Source: JAAZAI01 sp050942875 (GTDB lineage: Bacteria > Verrucomicrobiota > Kiritimatiellia > RFP12 > UBA3636). From it: a stretch of DNA of 11,178 bases. This document shows, one piece after another, positions 1-6,301 of the stretch; within the stretch, counting starts at the first letter, position 1; each line of letters starts with the position of its first letter. Location of the stretch: positions 1-11,178 of the forward strand of contig JBMNOD010000104.1 in assembly GCA_050942875.1 (NCBI GenBank), in the 5' to 3' direction. The notes under the pieces are model-generated. The model had not been told where the DNA came from. It was given only the letters and a program-made list of their open reading frames with translations, and did not search any database. A program made the translations under genes and the position numbers.

Positions 1-1
1 G

Positions 2-100
2 AAGCAGCCCGCTCGCGCCCCTGAGCCGACTTCGACCAAATCTTCTCATAAACTGTTGCCAAGGAAGGGCTTAGACGAAACGGCAAAAAAAGGAGCTTGA
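2..100 (+). CDS. Possible C-terminal tail of a gene entering from the left
   Basis: The frame is open from the window edge to a TGA at 98-100 and encodes 32 residues rich in Lys, Pro, Ser and Ala, which is the kind of low-complexity basic tail seen at the end of many proteins. No family can be recognised from so little, and the other two forward frames also stay open for part of this stretch. It is listed only because something must end or begin near here; a chance open frame is equally possible. Confidence 0.15.
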   Translation, partial: KQPARAPEPTSTKSSHKLLPRKGLDETAKKGA

Positions 101-165
101 CTCACCCACATACTTGTTTTTCGTGGCTATTTCCAACTCGGCGAAGCCGCCTCGGCAGGTCAACC

Positions 166-240
166 GGGGTCTGGGGTGTCCCCAGCCAACACTCCGCTCC
201 ACGCTCTCCTCACTCCTCACAAAAATAGGGGACAGACCCC
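166..240. repeat. Inverted pair of REP-like palindromes
   Basis: A perfect copy of GGGGACAGACCCC lies at 228-240, flanked by A/T-rich bases. A degenerate copy in reverse orientation lies at 166-183, interrupted by a 5-base insertion (173-177). The two can pair: 178-183 with 228-233, and 166-172 with 234-240. This gives 13 base pairs with a 5-base bulge and a 44-base loop. Pairs of inverted palindromes are the usual form of REP/BIME-type repeats, which are moved by Y1 (RAYT) transposases in other bacteria. No transposase is present in this window, so the class is an inference. Confidence 0.6.
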
Positions 241-275
241 ATTTATCCCCATTTACCCTTTTTCGAAGAGAAAAC

Positions 276-304
276 TTGACAATTCTAAACCGCTACTTTA
301 TAAA
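276..304 (+). promoter_or_regulatory. Sigma70-type promoter for the ATPase gene, probably leaderless
   Basis: A consensus -35 TTGACA (276-281) is followed after exactly 17 bases by TATAAA (299-304). Transcription would be expected to begin about 7 bases after the -10 box, which is position 311, the A of the ATG of the ATPase gene. There is no room for a Shine-Dalgarno sequence and none is seen. Confidence 0.6.
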
Positions 305-310
305 TGTCAC

Positions 311-1489
311 ATGAACTACCGCAAAAGAACATTGGAATCGGAAATACTCCGCGCCATCGCCCACTTCCCGGCCATTCTGGTGACAGGCCCTCGACGCTCC
401 GGGAAAACAACCTTGCTACGTCATCTCTTTCCCGCCTGCCAGCATGTCCTGCTGGAAGACCCGGACATCATCGCTCGAGTGCAGGCCGACCCGCGCTCCT
501 TTCTTGACAGTCTTTCGCCGCCCGTCATTCTTGATGAAATCCAAAATGCGCCAAGCCTGTTTGCCTACATCCGCAGCCGGATCGACCAAGACCCCGCACG
601 CAAGGGGCGGTGGCTGCTGACCGGCTCGCAGGAGGCGCCGCTGATGAAAGGCGTCTCGGAATCCATGGCCGGGCGCGCGGCAGTCTTCACGTTGCTGCCG
701 TTTTCCGCCGAAGAGACGCCGGACATGGCGTTGCACCTTGGCGGATTCCCCGAAGTGCAGGCGGCGCCCGAGGTGGCGGACATCTGGTTTCGATCCTATG
801 TGCAAACGTATCTTGAACGCGATGTACGGGCGATAACGTCGATTCGCGATCTGGCGACATTCCGCCGCTTCATGGGATTGCTTGCCAGCCGTTGCGGGCA
901 AATGCTCAACAAAACCGAACTCGCCGCCCCGCTGGGTGTCAGCGTCCCCACCTTGACACAGTGGCTGAGCATCCTGGAGACGACCGGGCAAATCATCCTG
1001 ACGCCTCCTTATTTCGAAAACTTCGGGAAACGTCTCGTCAAGACGCCCAAGCTCTATTTCACCGATTCCGGGCTTGCGGCATCGCTTCTGGGCATTCGGA
1101 CCGAGGAGGACTTGGCAATCTCGCCGTTTCGCGAGCCGCTGTTCGAAGGACTGGTTGCCTCGGAAATTGTCAAGCACCGCTTGAACCGAGGGCTGGATCG
1201 AGGGCTTTACACGTTCCGAGACCGACAAGGTCTCGAGGTCGACTTTGTGGTCGACGAGGGCAATCGCCGACTGCTGCTGATCGAAGCCAAGGCGACCCGG
1301 ACGCCCATGCCCGACGATGGCCGCGCCTTGACCCGGCTGGCCTCGTCAATGACCAAGGGCAATGTCGCCACGCGCGCATTCGTCGTGCATGCCGACACCT
1401 CGAACCGAGGCGAACCCCTGCCGTTGCGCCCCGGCGTGAAAGCCGTCGGGTGGCGCAATTTGCACCCCCTGCTCGACGAAGCGACCTGA
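311..1489 (+). CDS. AAA-type ATPase with DUF4143 domain
   Basis: This 392-residue cytoplasmic protein belongs to the widespread AAA_14/DUF4143 ATPase family, whose members are often multicopy and whose cellular role is mostly unknown. The ATPase core shows Walker A GPRRSGKT (residues 26-33), Walker B VILDEIQ (72-78, with D75 and E76) and a sensor-like LLTGSQ (102-107). A conserved YLERDV (167-172) leads into a helical winged-helix-like region (about 185-265). The C-terminal part (about 275-390) is DUF4143, with a restriction-endonuclease-like E..D / EAK arrangement (E309, D311, E325, K327). The start at 311 is chosen because family members begin just before this point, with a short basic N-terminus ahead of the P-loop. 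The promoter leaves no leader. Length is normal for the family. Next gene: a dapF remnant 85 bases downstream. Confidence 0.9.
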   Translation: MNYRKRTLESEILRAIAHFPAILVTGPRRSGKTTLLRHLFPACQHVLLEDPDIIARVQADPRSFLDSLSPPVILDEIQNAPSLFAYIRSRIDQDPARKGRWLLTGSQEAPLMKGVSESMAGRAAVFTLLPFSAEETPDMALHLGGFPEVQAAPEVADIWFRSYVQTYLERDVRAITSIRDLATFRRFMGLLASRCGQMLNKTELAAPLGVSVPTLTQWLSILETTGQIILTPPYFENFGKRLVKTPKLYFTDSGLAASLLGIRTEEDLAISPFREPLFEGLVASEIVKHRLNRGLDRGLYTFRDRQGLEVDFVVDEGNRRLLLIEAKATRTPMPDDGRALTRLASSMTKGNVATRAFVVHADTSNRGEPLPLRPGVKAVGWRNLHPLLDEAT

Positions 1490-1574
1490 ACACAAACACA
1501 GACAGCCCCCTGGCATAAAACGCACCCGGCAAAATTCGGGAGCATCGTCGAAAGGCTTTTGACATCCTGAAGGC

Positions 1575-1745
1575 ATGAAGATCAAATTCACGAAAATGCA
1601 CGGCGCGGGCAACGACTTCATCGTCATCGACGACCGCGCCCAGACGTTCCCCGACCAGGACGCCGCGCTCGTCGCGCGCCTCGCGGCCCGGCGCCTCGGC
1701 GTGGGGAGAGAAGGACGTTTTTTCGGGTCTGTCCCTTGTTTTTGA
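1575..1745 (+). pseudogene. dapF: Truncated diaminopimelate epimerase (dapF) fragment
   Basis: The first 45 or so codons match the N-terminus of diaminopimelate epimerase: KFTKMHGAGNDFIVIDDR (residues 4-21) is the family signature, and the later RRLGVGREG (39-47) corresponds to the conserved R..GIG.[DE]G stretch. Intact DapF is about 270 residues and needs two catalytic cysteines, one near residue 75 and one near 215. Both are absent here. After about position 1716 the frame continues through a repeat copy (1717-1742), adds roughly ten unrelated residues, and stops at 1743-1745, giving 56 residues in total. No other part of dapF is visible in the window. A working dapF, if present, must lie elsewhere. 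The small open frame could still be translated, but it cannot be an epimerase. Confidence 0.85.
1717..1742 (-). repeat. REP-like palindrome at the dapF break point
   Basis: GGGTCTGTCCC (1725-1735), embedded between T-runs, is the reverse complement of the GGGGACAGACCCC core at 228-240 and 3729-3741, shortened by one base at each edge. It sits exactly where similarity to DapF ends, which suggests the element or its mobilisation was involved in the truncation. Confidence 0.55.
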
Positions 1746-1765
1746 TCTACTTGCCCGTTTTCGCG

Positions 1766-1794
1766 TTGACAATGTGCCGCCGTTTGATTATTTC
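1766..1794 (+). promoter_or_regulatory. Weak promoter candidate for the tandem beta-helix gene
   Basis: A perfect TTGACA (1766-1771) is followed after 17 bases by TATTTC (1789-1794), which keeps only the first three bases of the -10 consensus. Like the ATPase promoter, it lies about 30-36 bases past a repeat copy. Transcription from here would start near 1801, ahead of both plausible start codons at 1807 and 1888. Confidence 0.25.
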
Positions 1795-1887
1795 TTAATG
1801 CACCTCATGAAAATGAATGCGTCATTTTACTTCAAAACCAACGAATGGATGCCTGCACGGCCGAGGCGGCGGCGTCCCATTGTCCGC

Positions 1888-3675
1888 ATGAAGCGCTTTG
1901 TCGTCTGGGTTGGTGCCGTCTGCGCCTGGGTCTCGGCCATTGCAGGATATCCCGACGGCACGGTGCTCGACGTCACCCAACCGCCGTACGCCGTCGTGCC
2001 CAACGACGGCAAGAACGATGCCAAGGCGATTCAACGGGCCGTCTCGGAAAATCTCGACCGGGGCGTCGCGCTTTATTTTCCAAACGGCGTTTACGATCTC
2101 GACCAGGGCATCGTCTTCCGCGACACAAAGGGCCGATGGCGGCCACATGTCGCCATCCGCGGCGAAAGCCGGGAGGAAACCGTGTTCCGGCTCCGCGACC
2201 AGGCCGTCGGCATGCAAGATCCAGCCAATCCCCGCGCGGTGTTCACGACAGGATCGTTCTGGGAGCCCGGCGATAGCGAAGCAGGCGGCGGCAACAAGGC
2301 GTTCCGCAACAATTTCTCCGACTTCACCCTCGACACGGGGCGCGGAAATCCCGGCGCAATCGGCATCGACTGGGCCGTGAGCAACGTCGGCGTGATCGAA
2401 CGCGTCACCGTGCGGGATGCCGGACGATGCGCGCTGCGCGGCATTTCCGCCGCGCGTCGGATCCCCGGCCCCGGACTCATCAAGGATGTCCGCATCGAAG
2501 GCTTTGAATACGCGCTGTTTCTCGACGACATTCAATATGGAATCTCCGTGGCGGATTCCGAATTCACCGGCGCGCGCACCTGTGGCATCACAACCGGCAA
2601 GAACCTTCTGCATGCCTTCCGTGTGAAAGTCGCAAACTCGCCCGTGGCGCTCGACGTCTCCCGAACGGAAGGCGTCGCAACGCTCATCGACTGCGAGCTC
2701 AAGGGCGACCTGCGCAAAACGGGGAGCGTCATCACGGACGCCGCCTCGGCAGAGGGCCTTGCGCTCCTGCGACAAATGCCAACGCGCTTCCCCCGGCCGT
2801 CTGCCGCCGCCTGGGGCGCGGGGCGTTCGCGCTCGAACGACCTGGCCGTCGTGGGCGCCCGCCTTCCCGGCGAACCCGACGATACCGCCGCAATCCAGCG
2901 CGCCTTCGACTCGGGAGCCTCGACCGTCTATTTCAAGACCGGTCGGGTGTATCATCTTTCGGACACGCTCGTCGTCCGCGGAAGGTTGCGTCGCATCTAC
3001 GGCATGGGCGCGGAGGTGAATCTTGGCGCGGCCCAGATGCCGTTCTCAAACGTCGCAAACCCGAAGCCGCTCATCCGCATCGCGGATGGGGCGGGAGCCG
3101 TGCTGGTGGAGGACGTCTTCTTCAACGCGCAGTATCCGGGAGAGGTCGTCTTCGAGCACGATTCCAAGCGCGATCTCTTCATCCGCCATTGCGGAGGATG
3201 GGTTGGAGCGGAAGGACAATGCCGCAGTTATCGTCCTCGGCCCAACGGTGCCGGCCGTGTCTTCATCGAGAACGCCTTTCTTCCCGGATGGGTGTTTCGC
3301 GGGCAGGACGTGGCGGCGATCCAGTTCAATCCCGAGAACTGGGCAGGGGACGGCTCCGAACCCCAAGTCCTGAACGACGGCGGCAGACTCGCGATCATCG
3401 GATTCAAGACAGAAGGGCCGGCGCCGTATCTTGAAACCCGCAACGGCGGATTGTCGGAAGTCTGCGGAGGCTACAACTACGTGTCGGCGACGAAGCGCCT
3501 CCCTGCCGACCGCATCCCGTACCCCGCCCCCGGTTCGCGCCAACGCATCACGACCGTCGCAGACAACTTCGGCAAAGGCGATTACGCTGCCTACGCGCTT
3601 CCAGGCTCCAATCTCGTCCGCCGTCTCCGCAATGGCGATCCCAACTTCCCCGCGCACCTCCTGCTCGCCCGCTGA
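1888..3675 (+). CDS. Secreted tandem beta-helix protein, GH55/pectate-lyase-3 type
   Basis: The product is a 595-residue exported protein. Residues 1-19 form a signal peptide (basic start, hydrophobic core, AIA cleavage site before G20). Two copies of the pectate-lyase-3 (PF12708) N-terminal motif are visible: NDGKNDAKAIQRAV (39-52) with YFPNGVYDL (63-71), and EPDDTAAIQRAF (329-340) with YFKTGRVYHL (348-357). Two right-handed beta-helices in tandem (about 36-290 and 318-590) is the arrangement of GH55 beta-1,3-glucanases, so a polysaccharide-active enzyme is likely; catalytic residues cannot be assigned by eye. The start at 1888 puts the signal peptide at the N-terminus. Upstream in-frame starts (GTG 1774, ATG 1807) would add an Arg-rich leader, and none of the three has a good ribosome site. 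It stands alone between two repeat loci in inverted orientation. Confidence 0.8.
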   Translation: MKRFVVWVGAVCAWVSAIAGYPDGTVLDVTQPPYAVVPNDGKNDAKAIQRAVSENLDRGVALYFPNGVYDLDQGIVFRDTKGRWRPHVAIRGESREETVFRLRDQAVGMQDPANPRAVFTTGSFWEPGDSEAGGGNKAFRNNFSDFTLDTGRGNPGAIGIDWAVSNVGVIERVTVRDAGRCALRGISAARRIPGPGLIKDVRIEGFEYALFLDDIQYGISVADSEFTGARTCGITTGKNLLHAFRVKVANSPVALDVSRTEGVATLIDCELKGDLRKTGSVITDAASAEGLALLRQMPTRFPRPSAAAWGAGRSRSNDLAVVGARLPGEPDDTAAIQRAFDSGASTVYFKTGRVYHLSDTLVVRGRLRRIYGMGAEVNLGAAQMPFSNVANPKPLIRIADGAGAVLVEDVFFNAQYPGEVVFEHDSKRDLFIRHCGGWVGAEGQCRSYRPRPNGAGRVFIENAFLPGWVFRGQDVAAIQFNPENWAGDGSEPQVLNDGGRLAIIGFKTEGPAPYLETRNGGLSEVCGGYNYVSATKRLPADRIPYPAPGSRQRITTVADNFGKGDYAAYALPGSNLVRRLRNGDPNFPAHLLLAR

Positions 3676-3728
3676 CACCCTCAAGCACGGAGTTTACAAC
3701 CCGTTGAAAGAGAGGCTAAAGCGAAATA

Positions 3729-3761
3729 GGGGACAGACCCCGAAATTTGTGGACAGACCCC
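3729..3761 (+). repeat. Two tandem REP-like palindromes
   Basis: GGGGACAGACCCC (3729-3741) and GTGGACAGACCCC (3749-3761) are repeated head to tail with a 20-base period. Each is flanked by AAATTT-like sequence, which extends the dyad symmetry. They have the same orientation as the copy at 228-240 and are opposite to the copy at 1725-1735. They lie 54 bases after the stop of the beta-helix gene and 60 bases beyond the stop of the convergent oxidoreductase-like gene, and could also act as a hairpin between the two transcripts. Confidence 0.65.
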
Positions 3762-3820
3762 AAAATTTAAAATCCACCAAATAATCTAACTTAATCTTGA
3801 TGCGTCGACGCGCACCGGGC

Positions 3821-4669
3821 TTACTTCATGATGGACGTCTTGCTGGGACTGTTGCGGCCTTCAAGAAGGGGCGGACGGTGTTCGAAGGCGGCCCGCGAGA
3901 TCTCGATGTCCTCTTCGGCCTCTTCAGGTGTCAGACAGCCGACGGTGACCATGTCGCACGGACGGACCGCGTGCCAGGCGAACGTCAGCCCGACGAACGG
4001 CGTCACACGCCCGGCGGCCATGGGCTTGATGGTCATGACCGGCTTCCTGGCGCTCCAGATCACCTTATGGATGTATTCGACCTCGACTTGCATGAGAAAT
4101 CCCACGCAGTTGAAAATCTGGATGTAGGTCTCGACATCGTACTCGTTCAGGTCCGAATAGACGACCAGCTCGGGCATGTGCGCGGAGAGACCCGGCACCA
4201 TGCCGTTGTCGCGAATCATCTCGAGATAATCCGGAAGCCGATCCATCGTCTGCTTGTGCTTGTTGACGAGCTGCTCGACCGACGAATGGTGGAGCAGGGA
4301 AAACGTCGCCCCCAGCTTGCGTCCGGCGGCGATTTTCTCGGCCGCCTCACGGCGGGCCTCGGCGGTGTCGCTGACGTTGATGATCGGCGTGTCCACGATG
4401 ATCATGCCGCGTCCCGTCCGATCCTCGGCCATTTTGATTGCCGCCACCAGATGGTCCTGCCCGGCGACCGGGGCCATGATCGTGTCAACGCCCGCCTTGA
4501 GAAAGACCTCCAGAATCGGCGCGATCGCCGCTGCGGTTTCATTGCGGCGCTTGATGAGGCAATCGGCAGCCGCGCCCGTGTGGCTGTAACCGAGAATCCA
4601 GTTCGTACCGATGATCATACGAGAAACCGAAACGCCGCCAACCGTGGTGCGAGGGAAAATTGCCGACAT
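3821..4669 (-). CDS. Aldo/keto reductase-like TIM-barrel protein
   Basis: This is a 282-residue protein with no signal peptide, so cytoplasmic. The N-terminus has the barrel-entry pattern VSRMIIGTNWILGYSH (15-30). The C-terminal third reads like the end of an aldo/keto reductase barrel: KPVMTIKPMAAGRVTP (209-224), then VTVGCLTPEEAEEDI (241-255), equivalent to the strand and helix that hold the nucleotide phosphate. I cannot identify the usual Asp-Tyr-Lys-His tetrad by eye; H127, H128 and K215 are candidates for active-site residues. Function and substrate are therefore open. The start at 4669 is fixed by AAGGAGG five bases upstream. A longer open frame to 4852 is rejected. It is divergent from the PATR gene and ends close to the tandem repeat copies. 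Confidence 0.7.
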   Translation of the reverse strand: MSAIFPRTTVGGVSVSRMIIGTNWILGYSHTGAAADCLIKRRNETAAAIAPILEVFLKAGVDTIMAPVAGQDHLVAAIKMAEDRTGRGMIIVDTPIINVSDTAEARREAAEKIAAGRKLGATFSLLHHSSVEQLVNKHKQTMDRLPDYLEMIRDNGMVPGLSAHMPELVVYSDLNEYDVETYIQIFNCVGFLMQVEVEYIHKVIWSARKPVMTIKPMAAGRVTPFVGLTFAWHAVRPCDMVTVGCLTPEEAEEDIEISRAAFEHRPPLLEGRNSPSKTSIMK

Positions 4670-4674
4670 GGATG

Positions 4675-4681
4675 CCTCCTT
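4675..4681 (-). promoter_or_regulatory. Ribosome binding site fixing the start at 4669
   Basis: AAGGAGG on the minus strand lies five bases ahead of the ATG of the oxidoreductase-like gene. This decides against the upstream in-frame start at 4852. Confidence 0.85.
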
Positions 4682-4705
4682 GGGGTGTGAAATGAAAATG
4701 ATGGT

Positions 4706-4734
4706 ATCATAAAGAACAAGGTTGTGCCACACCT
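4706..4734 (-). promoter_or_regulatory. Possible promoter of the oxidoreductase-like gene
   Basis: TATGAT on the minus strand (4711-4706) is a good -10 box, about 37 bases before the start codon. The sequence at the -35 position (AGGTGT, 4734-4729) is poor, so activation by a regulator, or a different promoter, is possible. Confidence 0.25.
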
Positions 4735-4832
4735 GTCGAACAGTCGATGTAATCGGGCAGGCTACGGAGCGGGTTCGAGGCTGGGCGACAAGCGTTCCGA
4801 GACCCACCCCGGCGACTGACCGATTATCTTGA

Positions 4833-4861
4833 TTGACACGGCAAGCCTGCAATGCGATACT
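4833..4861 (+). promoter_or_regulatory. Sigma70-type promoter for the PATR and beta-helix gene pair
   Basis: TTGACA (4833-4838), a 17-base spacer, then GATACT (4856-4861), which matches four of six -10 positions. Transcription would start near 4868 and leave an untranslated leader of about 60 bases before the ATG at 4927. Confidence 0.5.
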
Positions 4862-4926
4862 GACGACATGTCAGGCATCTTTACACGTTCGCCTTTTGAC
4901 GAGCTGTGATAAAAAGGGAAAACAGC

Positions 4927-6255
4927 ATGAAAACAAACATCGACAAACGAGGCGGGAAAGCCTCAATGAGGCGAATTGGCTCCGCGCTTGCCGCGGCGGC
5001 GATCCTGTCCATCCCGATTGGCGCGCGTGCGACGGCCTATACCGCGACAGGGTCGGGAAACTGGGGCGACCCCGACAAGTGGACGCCGACGGGGTTTCCG
5101 AATTCGCCCGAGGACTCGGCGTCGGCTCCGAAATCTTCCGTGACCATGACGTTGGCGGACGTCAACACCAACGACGCCTCCTTCACGGTCAAATCGATCG
5201 GCGCGTCCACAGGGAGCATGAATTTCACAGTCAACAACGTCGACGATGGAGTCGGCAAGCTGATCTTCGACAACCCGGAGGGCAACGCGTCCATCTACAC
5301 CGTCAAAAACAGCAAAAAACGCTGCGATTTCAACGTCGGGATCGTCTTGAACACGAACCTCTCGGTCAAGAGCCTCGCCTCCGTCGGCGCGAGGTTCACC
5401 AAGGAGATCAGCAGCGGCGCGGACAGGACCACGGGACTGATCATCGCATCGCAGACAGGAACGGGCAGCGCATCGTCATGCACCGACGTCAGGATCAACG
5501 CCGCAGCCAGCTACACGGGCGAAACGCATATCCAAGGAAGCAACGTAACCGGCAGCAAAGGATCGCAGAGCGGAGGAGCCAGGCTGATGCTTGGAATCGC
5601 CAACGCATTGCCGATTGCGACCGTGCTGCATGTAGAGGGTGCGACAGCCCCCTATTACCCTCAGGGCGGAACCCTGAAGCTCGAGGGTTTCAACCAGGAA
5701 GTCGCGGGGCTTCAGGGGGATGCGGGGTATGATCCCGGTAAAATCACGACGACCACGGCATCGACGCTGACGATCAACAACGCGGACGACTACGACTTCG
5801 CCGGGAACATCGGCGGCGCGACGCCCACGCCCGTCTCCCTCGTGAAGAAGGGCCTCGGCGCGCAGACGCTTTCGGGCACCAACACCTACACGGGCTCCAC
5901 AACGGTGGAAGCCGGCACATTGGTCTTGGCCGAAACAGGCGAACTGCGCTTCGTCCTCGAAGACAACGGCCTCGCAAACGCGATCGTCGGCGACGGCACG
6001 GTGCAGCTCAACGGCCTGCTTCGAGTGGGCACCAACGCCCTCACGGATGTGGAGGGGGCGTGGAGTCTGGTCGAAACCACGACCTTGACGGCGTCCTTCG
6101 GCACTTCGTTCACCTTGGCCTTCGAGGACGGCACGACGTTCACCCGGCGCCCGAATGGCATCTACTGGAGCGACGGCGGCTGGGCGTTTTCGACGGCCAC
6201 GGGAACGCTGGCGCTGAATCCGCCCCCGCCTCCCACGATGATCGTCGTTCGCTGA
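4927..6255 (+). CDS. Secreted protein with autotransporter-associated strand repeat (PATR)
   Basis: This 442-residue protein is exported: an N-terminal basic stretch, a hydrophobic core (about 19-31), and a cleavage site near ARATA (33-37). The mature part is rich in Thr, Gly, Ser, Ala and Asn, as expected of a beta-solenoid. It opens with GSGNWGDPDKW (42-52), the pattern that begins many PATR passenger domains. One clear PATR repeat is seen at 305-334 (LVKKGLGAQTLSG, then YTGSTTVEAGTLVL), with a weaker trace at YTGETHIQGS (196-205). No outer-membrane barrel, PEP-CTERM or sortase anchor follows; the chain ends in PPPPPTMIVVR. Start 4927 is preferred to GTG 4906 because the signal peptide follows directly; only a weak AAGGGA lies upstream. 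The next gene begins 46 bases on, probably in the same transcript. Role unknown: adhesin or surface fibre is a guess from the fold. Confidence 0.75.
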   Translation: MKTNIDKRGGKASMRRIGSALAAAAILSIPIGARATAYTATGSGNWGDPDKWTPTGFPNSPEDSASAPKSSVTMTLADVNTNDASFTVKSIGASTGSMNFTVNNVDDGVGKLIFDNPEGNASIYTVKNSKKRCDFNVGIVLNTNLSVKSLASVGARFTKEISSGADRTTGLIIASQTGTGSASSCTDVRINAAASYTGETHIQGSNVTGSKGSQSGGARLMLGIANALPIATVLHVEGATAPYYPQGGTLKLEGFNQEVAGLQGDAGYDPGKITTTTASTLTINNADDYDFAGNIGGATPTPVSLVKKGLGAQTLSGTNTYTGSTTVEAGTLVLAETGELRFVLEDNGLANAIVGDGTVQLNGLLRVGTNALTDVEGAWSLVETTTLTASFGTSFTLAFEDGTTFTRRPNGIYWSDGGWAFSTATGTLALNPPPPPTMIVVR

Positions 6256-6301
6256 CCCCCACCCATGCCTTCGGCAGCTTCTGAAACGCCGAAAACAAGC
6301 C

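Larger units (their letters stand above)
1..310. other. Mostly non-coding region upstream of the ATPase gene
   Basis: No convincing gene fills this stretch. It holds an uncertain open tail at the left edge, a degenerate and a perfect copy of the GGGGACAGACCCC repeat (166-183 and 228-240), and a promoter at 276-304. A forward frame with possible starts at 176 runs into the ATPase, but its residues before position 311 show no family similarity and cross the repeat and the promoter, so it is taken as non-coding. Confidence 0.6.

Noticed and set aside
416..1228. Long minus-strand open frame opposite the ATPase gene
   Set aside because: It lies wholly inside the ATPase coding region, has no recognisable domain, and its composition is what a GC-rich antisense frame gives.
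1774..1887. N-terminal extension of the tandem beta-helix protein from GTG 1774
   Set aside because: It would put 38 residues, including an Arg-rich run, ahead of a good signal peptide, and the GTG lies inside the promoter candidate.
1822..2955. 377-residue minus-strand open frame opposite the tandem beta-helix gene
   Set aside because: Antisense shadow of a gene with clear signal peptide and family motifs; no ribosome site or domain of its own.
3802..3811. GCGTCGACGC palindrome as terminator of the oxidoreductase-like gene
   Set aside because: A 10-base perfect palindrome has no loop and no T-run follows, so it cannot form a normal intrinsic terminator.
4716..4732. Sigma54-like promoter on the minus strand (TGGCAC followed by TTG)
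   Set aside because: The distance between the GG and the G of the -12 element is one base short and the conserved C of the -12 element is T.
4670..4852. 61-residue N-terminal extension of the oxidoreductase-like protein
   Set aside because: The extension covers the likely promoter, shows no family similarity, and the perfect AAGGAGG site points to the start at 4669.
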